Shown here: positions 1-10,369 of the stretch, one piece after another | Layout: every line of letters begins with the position of its first letter | Numbering within the stretch: the first letter of the stretch is position 1 | Source: Bacillota bacterium | GTDB lineage: Bacteria > Bacillota > Clostridia > Christensenellales > CAG-314 | Direction of reading: 5' to 3' | Length of the DNA: 64,000 bases | Assembly (NCBI GenBank): GCA_023458375.1 | Contig: JAEWZT010000007.1 | Span: forward strand, 1-64,000 | Position numbers and translations under genes: made by a program | Notes under the pieces: generated by a model | What the model saw: only the letters and a program-made list of their open reading frames with translations | What the model was told of the DNA's origin: nothing | The model's database searches: none

Positions 1-3000
1 CCTCTGTGGAGGCTCCGGCACTGTTGGTTTGGGTTAGCGGGAGGTTAAGGGCGTTAAAGGTGTATTGGGAGGAAATGCTGCCGCCCGTTTGAACCTTTGT
101 CGTGTTGCCGTTTAAGTCGTAGGTATAGGTTGTAGTTACGCCGCCCGCGGTAACTGTTTTTATGCGGTTTAGGCTGTCGTAGGTATATAACAGCTGTTCG
201 CCTAAAAACTGGGCTTTTGTCTTGTTTGAGCAGTAGTCGTATTCATAGCTTACAACATAACCGTTGCCGTAGTCAATAGAATTAACTTCCCCGTAGGGGG
301 TGTAGGTATATGAGGTTTCTAAAAGGGAATCTTTGTAAACTTCAATAAGCTCCCCGTTAAAGTTGTATGTGTAGGTATATTCCTCAGCGCTTGTTGTTTC
401 CCTTACGAGGTTGCCTACGCTGTCGTAGAAATACTCCGTTGTATTCCCCGCCCTGTCCGTTTTAGAAGTGAGGCGGGAAAGAGCGTCGTAGGTATATGTT
501 TCGCTGTGCGCCGTTTCGTCGGTAAACTTAGTTGTATTGCCAAAAAGGTCATATTGGTATTTTTTGCTGTAACCCGCGGGGTCGGTTACCTTAGTGAGTT
601 TTCCCATTGCATTGTAAAAATATGAATATATAACGCCGCCCGCTGTAACGCTTGTAAGAAAGCCCTGTATGTCGTAGGTATATTGGGTTGTTTCACTTAA
701 AGCGTTTGTTTGAGATATGAGGTTATTTTGTTTGTCGTATGAATAATGCGTTTCGTTTTCAAGCGCATCTTGCGTTTTGGTTTTGTTGCCGTAGCGGTCG
801 TATGTAAAGTCTGTCGTAAAGCCTCTGCCGTCCGTTATTGAAGCAACGTTTCCCAAAGCGTCGTAGGTGTAGCTTAGCGTGCCGCCGTCGGCGTTGGTCT
901 GCAACGTAAGCCTGCCCATTGTGTCATAGATAAAGTGCGTTTCATTTTCAAGCGCGTCGGTTATTTTTGTGTTATTGCCCATTTTGTCGTACTCAAACAG
1001 CGTTTCCCTGTCGCCGTCAATTTGGCAGACAAGGTTGCCGAACGCGTTGTAGGCGAAAAGCTTTTGGTTGCCCAGCGCGTCGGTTTGCTTTATGACATTG
1101 CCTGCCCTGTCGTATGAAATGGAGGTTTCGGAGCCGTCGGCGCGCGTTGCGGTAATGGTTAAATAGTCGCCGTTGGAATAAATATATGAAAAGACCGTTT
1201 CGTTTTCAAGCGCGTCAACAGTTTCGACAAGCCTGCCGTCGGCGTCGTAGCGGTAGCTTTCGGTTATGTTTCTTTCGCCGTCCCATTGGGTTTTTGAAAC
1301 CACCCTTTTAAGGGCGTCGTAGCCGTATATAATTTCCAGCCCGTTTGCAAGCGTTTCTTTTACAAGGTTATTTACTTCGTCATATTGGCGCGTTGTCTGT
1401 GAAACCATATTACCGTTGTCGTAAAGCCTTTGGCGGGTTAAACGACCGCGGGAATCGTAGACATAGGTTATGCGTTTTCCCTGGGGCAGATTTTGTTCAA
1501 TGAGGTTACCGTTGCCGTCATAGACGAAAGTCGCCGTCCTGTCCGCCGCGCCCCCTATTATGCTTTCTTCCTTAATTATGCCGAACAACCCGTAATACTC
1601 TATGTTTACATTGCCCGCCTCGTCCGTTTTAACGACGCTTGAAAGAACGTCATCGTATACAAAAGTTTGGAAATTACCCTCTTTGTTGGTGATTTTGGTT
1701 ACGCGCCCCAAAGCGTCGTATTGGACAGCTTCCGTTGCGCCGCTTGGATGGGTCGTCTGAACAAGCCTGTTTAACGCGTCGTATGCAAACTCTGTAATTC
1801 GGTCGTTGCTTTCGGCGGATGAATCTAATTTTTTAGTTAATATAAGGTTTTTTGTTTGGTCGTAAAAATTAAGCGTTACGTTGCCGAGGGAATCTATGCT
1901 TTTTGTCAAGAGCCCCAGCCTGTCGTATTCGTAAGAGCTAAACTTTAACACCTCTTGACCTGTTTGGCTTAAATGGATTTCCTGTTCTTCAATAAGCCTG
2001 CCCGCATAGTCGTAGATATATCGGTATTTTACCCCGCCTTCAACGGCTTTGCTTACCAAAAGCCCCGCGGAATTGTATTCGTAACTTTCCTCAAAAACAG
2101 TTACGCCGCCCTCAACTATTGTTTTTGATTTTACTTTGCCGTCAAGATATAATTGATAATTCGTTATTATGCCTTTTTCATCAATTTGGCTGATAAGCCT
2201 GCCGTTTCCGTCATAAAAATAAGTTGCTTCGCCTATTTCGTCCTCAACGCCGGCAAGCTCGCCGAGCTGCTTATAGGTATATTCGGTAACATTGCCGTTT
2301 ACCGTTTGTTTTTTAAGCTTTCCGTCAAGATAGTATTCATACGCCGCATTGTATTGGGCAGTGTCTTGCGTATGGTTTTTGACTTCCGAGGCTGTGTTGC
2401 CTTTTTCGTCATAGGTAAACTCAACGCTTTCTCCCGTAGAATAACTTACCTTTTTTACCTTGTGCGCAAGATAAGGCTCGTCGTCTAAACCATAGTATTC
2501 ATAGAGCGTAACGCGGTTAAGCGCGTCTGTTATATAAAGCAAGTCTATGCCGTCGGCGGAATATGTATATAACGTTATATTGCCGAGCTTGTCCGTATGC
2601 TTTATTAAATTGTCGTAAATATCGTATTCAAAAGTTTCGGCATTGCCCTTAGCATCGGTTGACTTTACTATATTACCCCTTTCGTCATACTCGGTAACAG
2701 TGTTTGCTTCCGTTAATACGCCGTTGTAATATAAAAGTTCGGTATAAACGGTTCTTTTGCCTACGCCTTCAAGTTGAAGCTGCGTATATCTGTTATAGAC
2801 GGCGTCATTTTTGGAACAGTTTGTATAGTCAACCCATTCCTCCGCAACGTCGTCGTAAAAGTAGTATTGATTTTGCCAAAGCACTATTTCGTTATTGTCG
2901 CTGTCAATATAGCTTTCTTTTAAAGGCTCTAAAAGCGCGTTGTATGTTACGCGGTATTTAGTGCCGTTTGACTTTATATTGTATACTTCAAAGTTTATAT

Positions 3001-6000
3001 TGTCGTAAGTAAAAGCTTCCCTGCTTGTTTTGTCGTCGTCCCAGTGTATATATTTGTTGCGAATTCGTCCCAGCATATCATAGTCAAGGGATAACACCAA
3101 TTTATCGTTAGCGTCTTTAACTTCTTCTAAAAGACCCGTTATGGAGTTATATTTGTAGCTCTCTTGCCTTTCTTCCCCTCCGCTTGACCATTTTACCGAC
3201 ATAAGGAAACCGTCGCCGTTGTAAGTATATAAAACGCTTCTGCTCCCTGCCGTCAGTTGAGTTATTTTGCCCTCTGTTACAGCAGCCGCTATCATGTTGC
3301 CGTAAATATCTTCTACCGTTATACTGCCGCTGTTGTATGTAAAGTTAAGTTTTTCACCTTTTTTATCGCATATTTGGGTTATCCGCCCGTTTTCGTCAAA
3401 GCGGTATTCCACTCTGTCTTTTGAGGTATAAACTAACCCGTCTGTAAGAGAAAGGGTTGCGACGCCGGAAAGCGGGCTCCATACCCCGCCCTCGTTAATA
3501 AGCTTGTCGGTGCCTCCCGTAGGCAGCGTTATATTATACCAGGCGCCTTTGTAAAGACAGCTTGTTTTTATGTAATATTCCGCGCCGTCAAAACTTATTT
3601 TAGAATAGTTGCCCTCTTCACCGACCAGCGTAATTTCAGTTCCTTTTGAAACATATCTGCCCGCTTCAATATCTGCGGGCGAAACAAACAACTCTGCCGT
3701 AGGCGTTGTAACCAACGCTTTTGTGCTGTCATTTACATAAAGGGACTTAGCGTCAAATATGCTTGAATATCCCTTGCCGAAATACCCCGCGGTATTCCCC
3801 GAAAGTGAATTATATGTCCTTAGCACTTTCAAATATTCCGAAGCGCCGTAATAAGACAAATCTGTGCTCTGAGCTATATAACCGCCCGTAAGAAGATTTG
3901 CCGCCGCGTTAGACAGCCATTGGTTAACTTCCTCGTTTTCCAACCCGGCATAGATATCTGAAAAAGTCATCTGCCGATTTTCCACCCTGTCTCTGCCGTA
4001 TACCCACTCTTCCGTTTCCCATACTGAAATAATACTGCTGCATATTTCCTCTATTGTCTGTTCAACGGAACCGTTTATATTTACTTCGTAATAAGCGCCT
4101 TGTCCCGCCTGCGCCGCTTGGGTCAGCTGGGTTTTGTAAGCGTCAGTTCCGCTGAACATACTTATGACATCGGTTTTTATACCCGAGGTAGTGTATGCGC
4201 TTTGAATTTGTGTTTGTAATGCGGACGGGCTTCCGTTAAGCCTTATATAAATTATTCTTTTGTCTATATCTCCCGTTGAAAACATCTGTTTGGCATTATT
4301 TAGGTTAGCATCTTGAGTTGGTCCCGCATAATAATTTTTCATGCTGTTTAAAGCATTAAGTTTTTGTTGCAGCGAGGTTGTAAAACTTGCTTTCATCCCT
4401 CCGCTTGATGTGTTTTGCGCTATTCCTACCTCGTAATCCGCTTGGTTTAGCACCGTGGTAAGCGCCGAAGCCACGTCAATCTCTTTATATGTAGTGTCGG
4501 TAAGCTTATTTATATAATTAGATACCCATTGCGATTCGCAGCCCGAACAGTATGTCGTTCTTGTTTTGCAGCCCGAACAGTATGTCGTTCTTGTTTTGCA
4601 GCCGGGACTGTGATAAGTAGTTCTTGTTTGACAGCCGGGACTGTGGTAAGTAGTTTCCGTTTGACAGCCGGGACTGTGGTAGACCGTTCTGGTCTTGCAT
4701 CCGCTACAATATTCTAAAACAGCCATCGGCGTAATAAGTCCGTCCGTTTCACAATCATCTTCGTGTTCGTTAACCTCTTCGGTATCAGAAAACATAAAAG
4801 CCCACGGCACCATTAAAATACAGTCTATCCTCCCCCCGTTGCAGCGAGGATGAATAACGCAGGCATAAAAGGGTTCGTGTCCCGGGCAGTAGGTTTCTTC
4901 GTGTCCCGGACAGTAGGTTGAAGTATGTCCGTTGCAGTAATATTCCGTATGCCCATCGCAATATTTCTCTGTATGCCCGTTGCAATAATATTCCGTATGT
5001 CCGTTGCAATAATATTCAAAATAACCGTTGTCGTAAATATACTGTTTTTCTATTAAAATTACTACTTGGGTGTCTTTGCTGTAATCTGTTTGCACAGATT
5101 TATCCGCTACAATGTATGTTCCCGCTTTTTCAACCGAAGCTTTCAAAACGCTGCCGTCAAGAACGGCTCCGGTTATCTGCTCAAACTTCTTTTCCTGAGC
5201 ATTTACATAATAGATTCTTAGATTTGCCATAGTCGTAGGTATTTGAGCACCTGCGAGATTAAATGCAATTTGTATGTTCTCGGCATTTTGCGCAAGCACA
5301 TTGACGGGTTCAAAAACATCTTTAAGCGACAACAGGAAAGCGTTTTGGCTTTGGGCTATTACTATTTTTGAGCGGAAAATATTTATTCCGCCGCCAATTT
5401 CTACTTCCCATCTCCCCGCGCTCTTAGTAACGGCATATCCGTCGGTTCCGTCCGTATTGCGAAACAGTCTAGAAGCCGCCTGCAACCCGTCGGGAATTCC
5501 GTCGCCGTCACTGTCGTATTTCATAGGGTTAGTGCCTATAATAAGTTCAAAGCCATCCCACAGTCCGTCGCCGTCGCTGTCGGGGCTGTATAGATTTGTG
5601 CCCAACTGCTCCTCTTCAAAATCCGTCAAGCCGTCGCTGTCGCTGTCGTAACCGCCTGTAAAGGACATCGCCTGTAATCCGCCGATAAAAGCGTCTTCCG
5701 ATTCGCCCAAGTTATTGCAGGCGCGTATCTTTATATCCGTTATAGTGTTTCCTTCAAGAATCAGTTCAGTGCCTATTACATTAACAGTTTCTTTCTTGCC
5801 CTCTATTTTTGCCGTTATCTTATACCATTCCGCTCCGTTTGACTCGTTCCACTTAAGTTTTACGGCGCCGTCAAGCTCTTCGCTTAATACTACGGCGACG
5901 CTTTTAGGCAATCTTTTAACTTCAATAATATTGGAAAAACCGCTTGCCTCTCCGTTAGCAACAGCGCGGACTGCGTAAAAATATGTAGTGTCCGACTCAA

Positions 6001-6133
6001 AGCTTTCGTCTATAAAGCTGCCGCAGCTCAATGCCGATGCAATAAGTTCATATTGAATTCCGTTTTTGCTTCTGTATACGTTATATAAATGATTTTCTTG
6101 AACCTCCCAAGATACTGTAAAAACCCCTTCTCC
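1..6133 (-). CDS. RHS/YD-repeat surface protein, main part (3' end outside window)
   Basis: One open minus-strand frame runs from the TAA at 6134-6136 to the window edge, about 2040 codons with no further stop. In order it encodes a fibronectin-III-like domain (about 6130-5720), three thrombospondin-3-type calcium loops such as DSDGDGLWDGFE (about 5660-5500), two Cys/His-rich repeat arrays (5014-4877 and 4708-4538), a von Willebrand A-like domain (about 4530-4010), a bridging segment and then dozens of RHS/YD repeats (YTYDALGN, YDALNRL) to position 1. Such proteins are secreted or wall-exposed, and the YD repeats fold as a beta-cage that often encloses a C-terminal toxin; the C-terminus is not in the window. 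The frame has no start codon of its own close to the TAA and is continuous with the upstream 175-aa signal-peptide gene, so the two are probably one disrupted gene. I am sure of the family and do not know the substrate or toxin. Confidence 0.9.
4538..4708 (-). repeat. Array of about six 30-33-bp coding repeats, motif (H/C)-S-P-G-C-Q-T-R-T-T-Y
   Basis: Units of 10 or 11 aa (GCKTRTVYHSP, GCQTETTYHSP, GCQTRTTYHSP, GCKTRTTYCS, GCKTRTTYCS) follow each other in frame. Each has one Cys paired with a His or Cys four or three residues earlier. The array is separated from the C-x-G-H array by about 55 residues and immediately precedes the VWA-like domain. Confidence 0.85.
4877..5014 (-). repeat. Array of six 24-bp coding repeats, motif C-x-G-H-T-E-Y-Y
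   Basis: Six consecutive 8-aa units inside the RHS protein carry CNGH, CNGH, CDGH, CNGH, CPGH and CPGH at exact octad spacing. They form a regular Cys/His ladder, which suggests metal binding or disulfide stapling. The repeat is in frame and its variation is mostly conservative at protein level, so it is under coding constraint. It is not a CRISPR array. Confidence 0.85.
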
Positions 6134-6661
6134 TTATTCCCCCGATATACTAGGCTTGACGACGTTGCCGCCGGAAAAGAATCTTAACAGACTATGTGTA
6201 AATTTGATACTATTTCTAAAACTTTCGTTACCGCGCGTTACCACTACGGTAAACAGCATTTCTCCTTCAACAGGCAAATCAACTTCAAAATTAGCTATTC
6301 CTTCACTGTTGATTTCATAATCAACTATACCGCGCGCCATCATATCTCCGCCTGCCGCAATATAATATTCTATTATATCGTTTTCGTTAGCTTTTACTTT
6401 GACGAAAACTGTGGGCGAATCATATCGTATATCTATCCTGTTTTTATCATAAATGGCTTCAGGCTCAACTATTGTTCCTTGCTGTGTATAACTGCCAAAA
6501 TACTTATTTTTCAAAGAATCCAAATACTCTTGGTCAACGTACTTTTCTCTTGTAGCTTTGTCCCGCCCCCAAGCGTAAGCAATGTTGCCGTTTTTAACGG
6601 GAACTAAAATTAAAGTTAGGGCTAAAATTAAAGCTAACACGAACGAGATTGATTTTTTCAT
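6134..6661 (-). CDS. Signal-peptide/N-terminal segment of the RHS protein, ending at an in-frame TAA
   Basis: This encodes 175 aa. A Sec signal peptide is clear (MKKSISFVLALILALTLILV, cleavage probably near IAYA, residue 29), followed by a beta-rich domain of unrecognised family. A GGAG ribosome site lies 8 bases before the ATG. The last residues (KPSISGE) are followed by TAA and then, in the same frame, by GEGVFTVSWEV, the first strand of a fibronectin-III domain. The stop therefore falls inside what looks like one domain of one protein of more than 2200 aa. As it stands, this ORF would give a short secreted protein and leave the RHS part without an export signal. The stop could be a nonsense mutation, an assembly error or a read-through site; I think the first two are likeliest. 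Confidence 0.8.
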   Translation of the reverse strand: MKKSISFVLALILALTLILVPVKNGNIAYAWGRDKATREKYVDQEYLDSLKNKYFGSYTQQGTIVEPEAIYDKNRIDIRYDSPTVFVKVKANENDIIEYYIAAGGDMMARGIVDYEINSEGIANFEVDLPVEGEMLFTVVVTRGNESFRNSIKFTHSLLRFFSGGNVVKPSISGE

Positions 6662-7171
6662 TTGATGATCTCCGATATTTAATTATTTGCGCAAATCCGC
6701 GCGGTTTAATCTTTAGATATTTATGTAAGTATAAGAAGTTAATAGCATTATACATTATCTCTATTTTGTTTTTCAATGTTTTAATAGAATTTTATCAAAA
6801 TATATACTTTTTTTTGCTCTCGATAAGCTTATGAATTATGTTTCAGCTTTTGATACATAAAAACATTTTAAAAATAATTCTAGTTTTAAATCTATATTTT
6901 TTTGAAGGCTGATTTATATTTGCGGCTTTCTGCTTATTTAATACAATGTTATCTTTTATTTTAGAAAATAATAGAAGTTAATCAAAAATACATAAAAACT
7001 CCACTCAGTAGTTTTTCTACTGCCGCAAAACCTTCAAGTGCCATCCGCACCTACATCGACAGCTACTTCCGTGAGGACGCTTTATTTTGCTTATAAATAT
7101 TCATAAGACTTGTTATAGGGCGCAGTTTTTGATATAATAATTAAAATCTACATTAAGCAAAAGGGAAAGAA
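6662..7171. other. Non-coding AT-rich spacer
   Basis: No gene is supported here. It should hold the promoters of the RHS gene (minus) and the GNAT gene (plus), but I see no convincing -35/-10 pair. A 6-bp hairpin with a T5 loop (7006-7022) and a patch of less AT-rich DNA around 7020-7080 could be a gene remnant. I recognise no family in it. Confidence 0.5.
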
Positions 7172-7780
7172 ATGCAAATAAAACTTAAAGACATAGTTCT
7201 AAGAGACCCAAAAGAATGCGATATGGCGGACGACGCGCGTTGGGTGCTTACCGATAACGAATGGCACGACTGGGACGCGCCGTGGGAAAAGCAAGAGGAT
7301 ATAGAGAGTTATAATCTTGACGAGGAAAGAGAAAAAGCTCTTAAAAAAATACGGCATAACGGCGAAAATCCCGACAAAATCCGTTATTCTTTTGAGTTGG
7401 ACTTTATGGACGCGCATATAGGCGGCGTAAATTGCTATATGACAAACGAAGACTATGATTATACAAAAGAAAACGACGGAGTTTATTATACCGTCGGTAT
7501 AGACATTTGCGAAAAAGAATATCAGGGCAGAGGAATAGGAACTGTCACCCTTTGCGCGTTTATAAAGTATCTGATTGATAACGGCTGCGATAAAATCTGC
7601 ACTCAAACTTGGTCGGGCAACTTCCGTATGATTAAGCTTGCAGAAAAACTGGGCTTTTACGAGGTTAAGCGAATAAAGGATAAGCGGTTTGTCAACGGTA
7701 AAAACTACGACGGCTTAACATTTAAATTAGATAACATCAAATTTGAAAGATTTTATCAGTTGTTAATTCAAACAGATTAA
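7172..7780 (+). CDS. GNAT-family N-acetyltransferase (RimJ/RimL-like)
   Basis: This 202-aa protein probably transfers an acetyl group from acetyl-CoA to an amine. The acetyl-CoA pyrophosphate loop is visible as QGRGIG at residues 118-123, after a beta-strand reading YYTVGIDICEKEY. The downstream segment SGNFRMIKLAEKLGFYEVKR is the usual GNAT motif B region, in which a neighbouring Asn and LGF recur in RimJ-type enzymes. The N-terminal 70 residues are acidic and unusual. A purine-rich ribosome site (AAGGGAAAG) precedes the ATG. The substrate cannot be deduced. The next gene follows after 35 bp and may be cotranscribed. Confidence 0.85.
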   Translation: MQIKLKDIVLRDPKECDMADDARWVLTDNEWHDWDAPWEKQEDIESYNLDEEREKALKKIRHNGENPDKIRYSFELDFMDAHIGGVNCYMTNEDYDYTKENDGVYYTVGIDICEKEYQGRGIGTVTLCAFIKYLIDNGCDKICTQTWSGNFRMIKLAEKLGFYEVKRIKDKRFVNGKNYDGLTFKLDNIKFERFYQLLIQTD

Positions 7781-7815
7781 AGTATATTTCTATATTTTAA
7801 AAAGAAGGGTTAATT

Positions 7816-8487
7816 ATGCAAACGTGGATTAAGGGTAAAACGGGCGAGTTTTTTGTTTTGCTTATAACAAAATTTTTAGGGAAAAATTACAAATGCTTTA
7901 ACAATTACACTTTTAACGACGGTGAAAAAACTGTGCAAATTGACCATCTGATTGTGTCCCCTTACGGCATATTCGTCGTTGAAACAAAAAATTATTCAGG
8001 AACAATTTACGGCAATGATAATTCCGATAAATTCATACAATATGCGGGAAATGAAAAGCACGAATTTTATAGCCCTATTAAGCAAAACAAAGGACACATT
8101 TTTTCCTTAAATAAAGTCTTAGGGAACTTCAAATATATTTCAATTATAGCTTTTTCTGGTCATTCAAAGTTAAATGTTGAAAGCGAAACTTTTGTGGGCT
8201 ATATTGGCAAAATAAATAGATACATAAAAAAGTTTAAAGACGCCGTTATTGCTCCAAATGAAGTTGAGTTGATTTGCCAAAAAATAAAAAACACCGCTTT
8301 AACTGGTTTCAAAATACAAAGACAGCACGTTAAGGATATACAGCAGCGAATGCAAACGTATGAACAAAAAATTATCAATAATATCTGCCCTAAATGCGGA
8401 GGAAACTTAACATTAAGAAAAGCGCAATACGGCGAATTCTACGGCTGTTCAAATTATCCAAAATGCAAATTTACAGTCAAAAAATGA
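7816..8487 (+). CDS. NERD nuclease-related domain protein with C-terminal topoisomerase-type zinc finger
   Basis: In this 223-aa protein, residues about 6-120 form a NERD domain, a relative of restriction-endonuclease-fold nucleases. The expected acidic and basic residues are present: GKTGE (E11), QIDHL (D43), ETKN (E56, K58) and PIKQN (Q90). Residues about 190-221 form a four-Cys zinc finger of the topoisomerase I C-terminal type (CPKCGG, then YGCSNYPKCKFT). That combination is common in bacterial NERD proteins and points to DNA binding or processing. The ribosome site is AGAAGGG. The stop codon overlaps the start of the radical SAM gene in an ATGA junction, so the two are translationally coupled. 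The physiological role is unknown. Confidence 0.88.
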   Translation: MQTWIKGKTGEFFVLLITKFLGKNYKCFNNYTFNDGEKTVQIDHLIVSPYGIFVVETKNYSGTIYGNDNSDKFIQYAGNEKHEFYSPIKQNKGHIFSLNKVLGNFKYISIIAFSGHSKLNVESETFVGYIGKINRYIKKFKDAVIAPNEVELICQKIKNTALTGFKIQRQHVKDIQQRMQTYEQKIINNICPKCGGNLTLRKAQYGEFYGCSNYPKCKFTVKK

Positions 8488-9494
8488 AACTATCGTTAGT
8501 TGTAGATATGTATGGCTGTCCCAACAGATGCAAACATTGCTGGTTGGGGCATATGCAAAATAAAAAGATGAAAGAAGAAAGCGACCTCTTCATCGTCAAC
8601 TATTTTAAGCCCTATTTTGACCAAATAGCCTACTACAGCTGGGTAAGAGAGCCTGATTTCTGTGAGCATTATACAGAGCGCTGGGCGCGCGACAATGATA
8701 TTTCGGTAAACGCCCAACCGCTGCGCTTTGAGCTTGCAAGCTTTTACCGATTGGTAAGGGATAAAAACTACGTCGGATTTTTAAAAGAGACGGGCACAAA
8801 AGCCGTCCAGCTTACTTTTTTCGGGTTAGGCAAAATGACGGACAAATACACAGGCAGAAAGGGCGCCTTTGAGGAGCTGCTTAATGCTACGCAGATTTTG
8901 GTTGAAAATAAAATTTCGCCCCGCTGGCAAGCCTTTATAAATGAGGAAAACAAGCAAGAGGTAGCGGCGCTTTTGCCTTTAATTAAGAATTTGCGGCTTG
9001 AAGAAAGGTGCTTAGAATTTGGCGGCAGCTTTAAATTTTTTGTCCATGCAGGCTCTTGCGACGGCGAAAATTATAAGCTTTACCATTTGCGCATAAATAA
9101 GGATAACATTCCCGCTCAGCTAATCCCCTATTATTTAGACTATGAAAAGACAGCGACTGAACAAGAGCTTTGCGCTAAAATAAAAAACGACAATTCAAAT
9201 CTTGAGTTTGAAAAAAGCGGAGACACGGTGTTAAATATTTCAAATCGTTTTGACGTTTATTTTAATTATGCAAATATGAGCGAAAAATGGACGCTGGGCA
9301 ATATGCTTACGCTTTCGCCCTCTCAAATGATGGAGAATATTAAAACCCGCAATGTATTCGCCATTAACGTTTCAAAAGAAATAACAATTTCGCATTTGGT
9401 TGAAAAATACGGCGACACAAGTTCACAAAAAATATTCTTTAAAGAAGATTATAAGTTTTATTTGCTGCTGCGCCATCTGGATGCTTTATCTTAA
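8484..9494 (+). CDS. Radical SAM protein of unknown specificity
   Basis: This encodes 336 aa from the ATG at 8484. The same frame stays open further upstream, but the ATGA overlap with the NERD gene and the MKLSLVVDMYGCPNRC start make 8484 the likely start. The 4Fe-4S/SAM motif C-x3-C-x2-C is at residues 12-19 (CPNRCKHC). A glycine-containing strand (VQLTFFGLG) and later strands fit a partial TIM barrel. No SPASM-type C-terminal Cys cluster is visible. The enzyme should cleave SAM to start a radical reaction; the substrate is unknown. Coupling to a NERD gene suggests a nucleic-acid or defence-related role, but this is only inference. Confidence 0.82.
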   Translation: MKLSLVVDMYGCPNRCKHCWLGHMQNKKMKEESDLFIVNYFKPYFDQIAYYSWVREPDFCEHYTERWARDNDISVNAQPLRFELASFYRLVRDKNYVGFLKETGTKAVQLTFFGLGKMTDKYTGRKGAFEELLNATQILVENKISPRWQAFINEENKQEVAALLPLIKNLRLEERCLEFGGSFKFFVHAGSCDGENYKLYHLRINKDNIPAQLIPYYLDYEKTATEQELCAKIKNDNSNLEFEKSGDTVLNISNRFDVYFNYANMSEKWTLGNMLTLSPSQMMENIKTRNVFAINVSKEITISHLVEKYGDTSSQKIFFKEDYKFYLLLRHLDALS

Positions 9495-9676
9495 TTAACT
9501 TGCTAATAGTAAAAACTTTCTAGGCTATGCAAAACTTTTGCCAGCGCGCTTTGAAATATTTATCTTTATTAATTTAAAAAGAATGCGAAAACCGTTTTAT
9601 TTGGCGAAGTTTTATGCTATAATATTTTAGGCTGAGAAAGTTCCTCGCCTAATATTTAAACAAAGGAGATTAAACA

Positions 9677-10054
9677 ATGGAACAATTATTCTATGTTTGT
9701 AAACATTGCGGAAATATGGTCGGTATGCTTTTTGCAAGCGGCGTCCCTATGGTGTGCTGCGGCGAAAATATGGCCAAACTTGAACCCAATACCAGCGACG
9801 GCAGCGGCGAAAAACACGTGCCCGCCGTTGAAAGAAAAGGCAATTATCTTACTGTTAAGGTAGGCTCCGTTGAACACCCCATGATTGAAAAACACTACAT
9901 AATGTGGGTTTACGTTCAAACGGAAAAGGGCGGAATCCGCCATATTTTTAAGCCCAACGAAAAACCCGAGTGGACTTTTTGCGTAGACAACGACAAGCCC
10001 GTCGCCGTATTTGAATACTGCAATTTGCACGGACTTTGGAAAGTAACGCTTTAA
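9677..10054 (+). CDS. dfx: Desulfoferrodoxin (superoxide reductase, two-iron type)
   Basis: At 125 aa this is the usual length for two-iron superoxide reductase, which reduces superoxide to hydrogen peroxide in the cytoplasm of anaerobes. The N-terminal desulforedoxin centre is visible (C8-x2-C11 and C27-C28). The catalytic iron ligands are all present: H47, H67, H73, C115 and H118, with the E45-K46 pair next to the site. A strong ribosome site (AAGGAG) precedes the ATG. The gene stands alone, about 150 bp before a tRNA. Function is assigned with high confidence from intact ligands. Confidence 0.96.
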   Translation: MEQLFYVCKHCGNMVGMLFASGVPMVCCGENMAKLEPNTSDGSGEKHVPAVERKGNYLTVKVGSVEHPMIEKHYIMWVYVQTEKGGIRHIFKPNEKPEWTFCVDNDKPVAVFEYCNLHGLWKVTL

Positions 10055-10206
10055 AGTTAGAAAAACCGCTGAAATGCTTTTTAAAAAATAGATGCCTGCG
10101 GATAAGCAAATTTAAAGCATAAAAAACTTTATATATTGACAAAAAGCCCTAGGTTTTGAAGCGGCAAAAAGAATTAAAACATAAAGGCTGAGATTTTCAG
10201 CCTTAT

Positions 10207-10282
10207 GGGCGATTAACCCAGTTGGTAGAGTGCTTCCGTCACATGGAAGAAGCCACAGGTTCGAGTCCTGTATCGCCCACCA
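10207..10282 (+). tRNA. tRNA-Val (anticodon CAC), CCA encoded
   Basis: The cloverleaf fits: acceptor GGGCGAT/ATCGCCC, D arm with AGTTGGTAGA, anticodon stem CTTCC/GGAAG around loop GTCACAT (CAC at positions 34-36), T arm ACAGG-TTCGAGT-CCTGT, discriminator A, then CCA at 10280-10282. One weak pair (C-A) occurs in the D stem. A terminator follows at 10335. Confidence 0.95.
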
Positions 10283-10334
10283 ATAAACGGCAAAAAACAA
10301 TCAAAACTGAGTTTGTTGAGGCTTATTTAATTTT

Positions 10335-10369
10335 AAAGCATACTTTTTATGACAAAAAAGTATGCTTTT
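10335..10369 (+). terminator. Rho-independent terminator after tRNA-Val
   Basis: A perfect 14-bp inverted repeat (AAAGCATACTTTTT with its complement at 10355-10368) has a short loop and a T-rich 3' side. Confidence 0.75.

Noticed and set aside
4538..5014. Short direct repeats at regular spacing resembling a CRISPR array
   Set aside because: The repeats are contiguous without unique spacers and are in-frame codons of the RHS protein on the minus strand.
7006..7022. Hairpin CAGTAG-TTTTT-CTACTG as a terminator
   Set aside because: Only 6 bp, no U tract after it, and no gene ends next to it.
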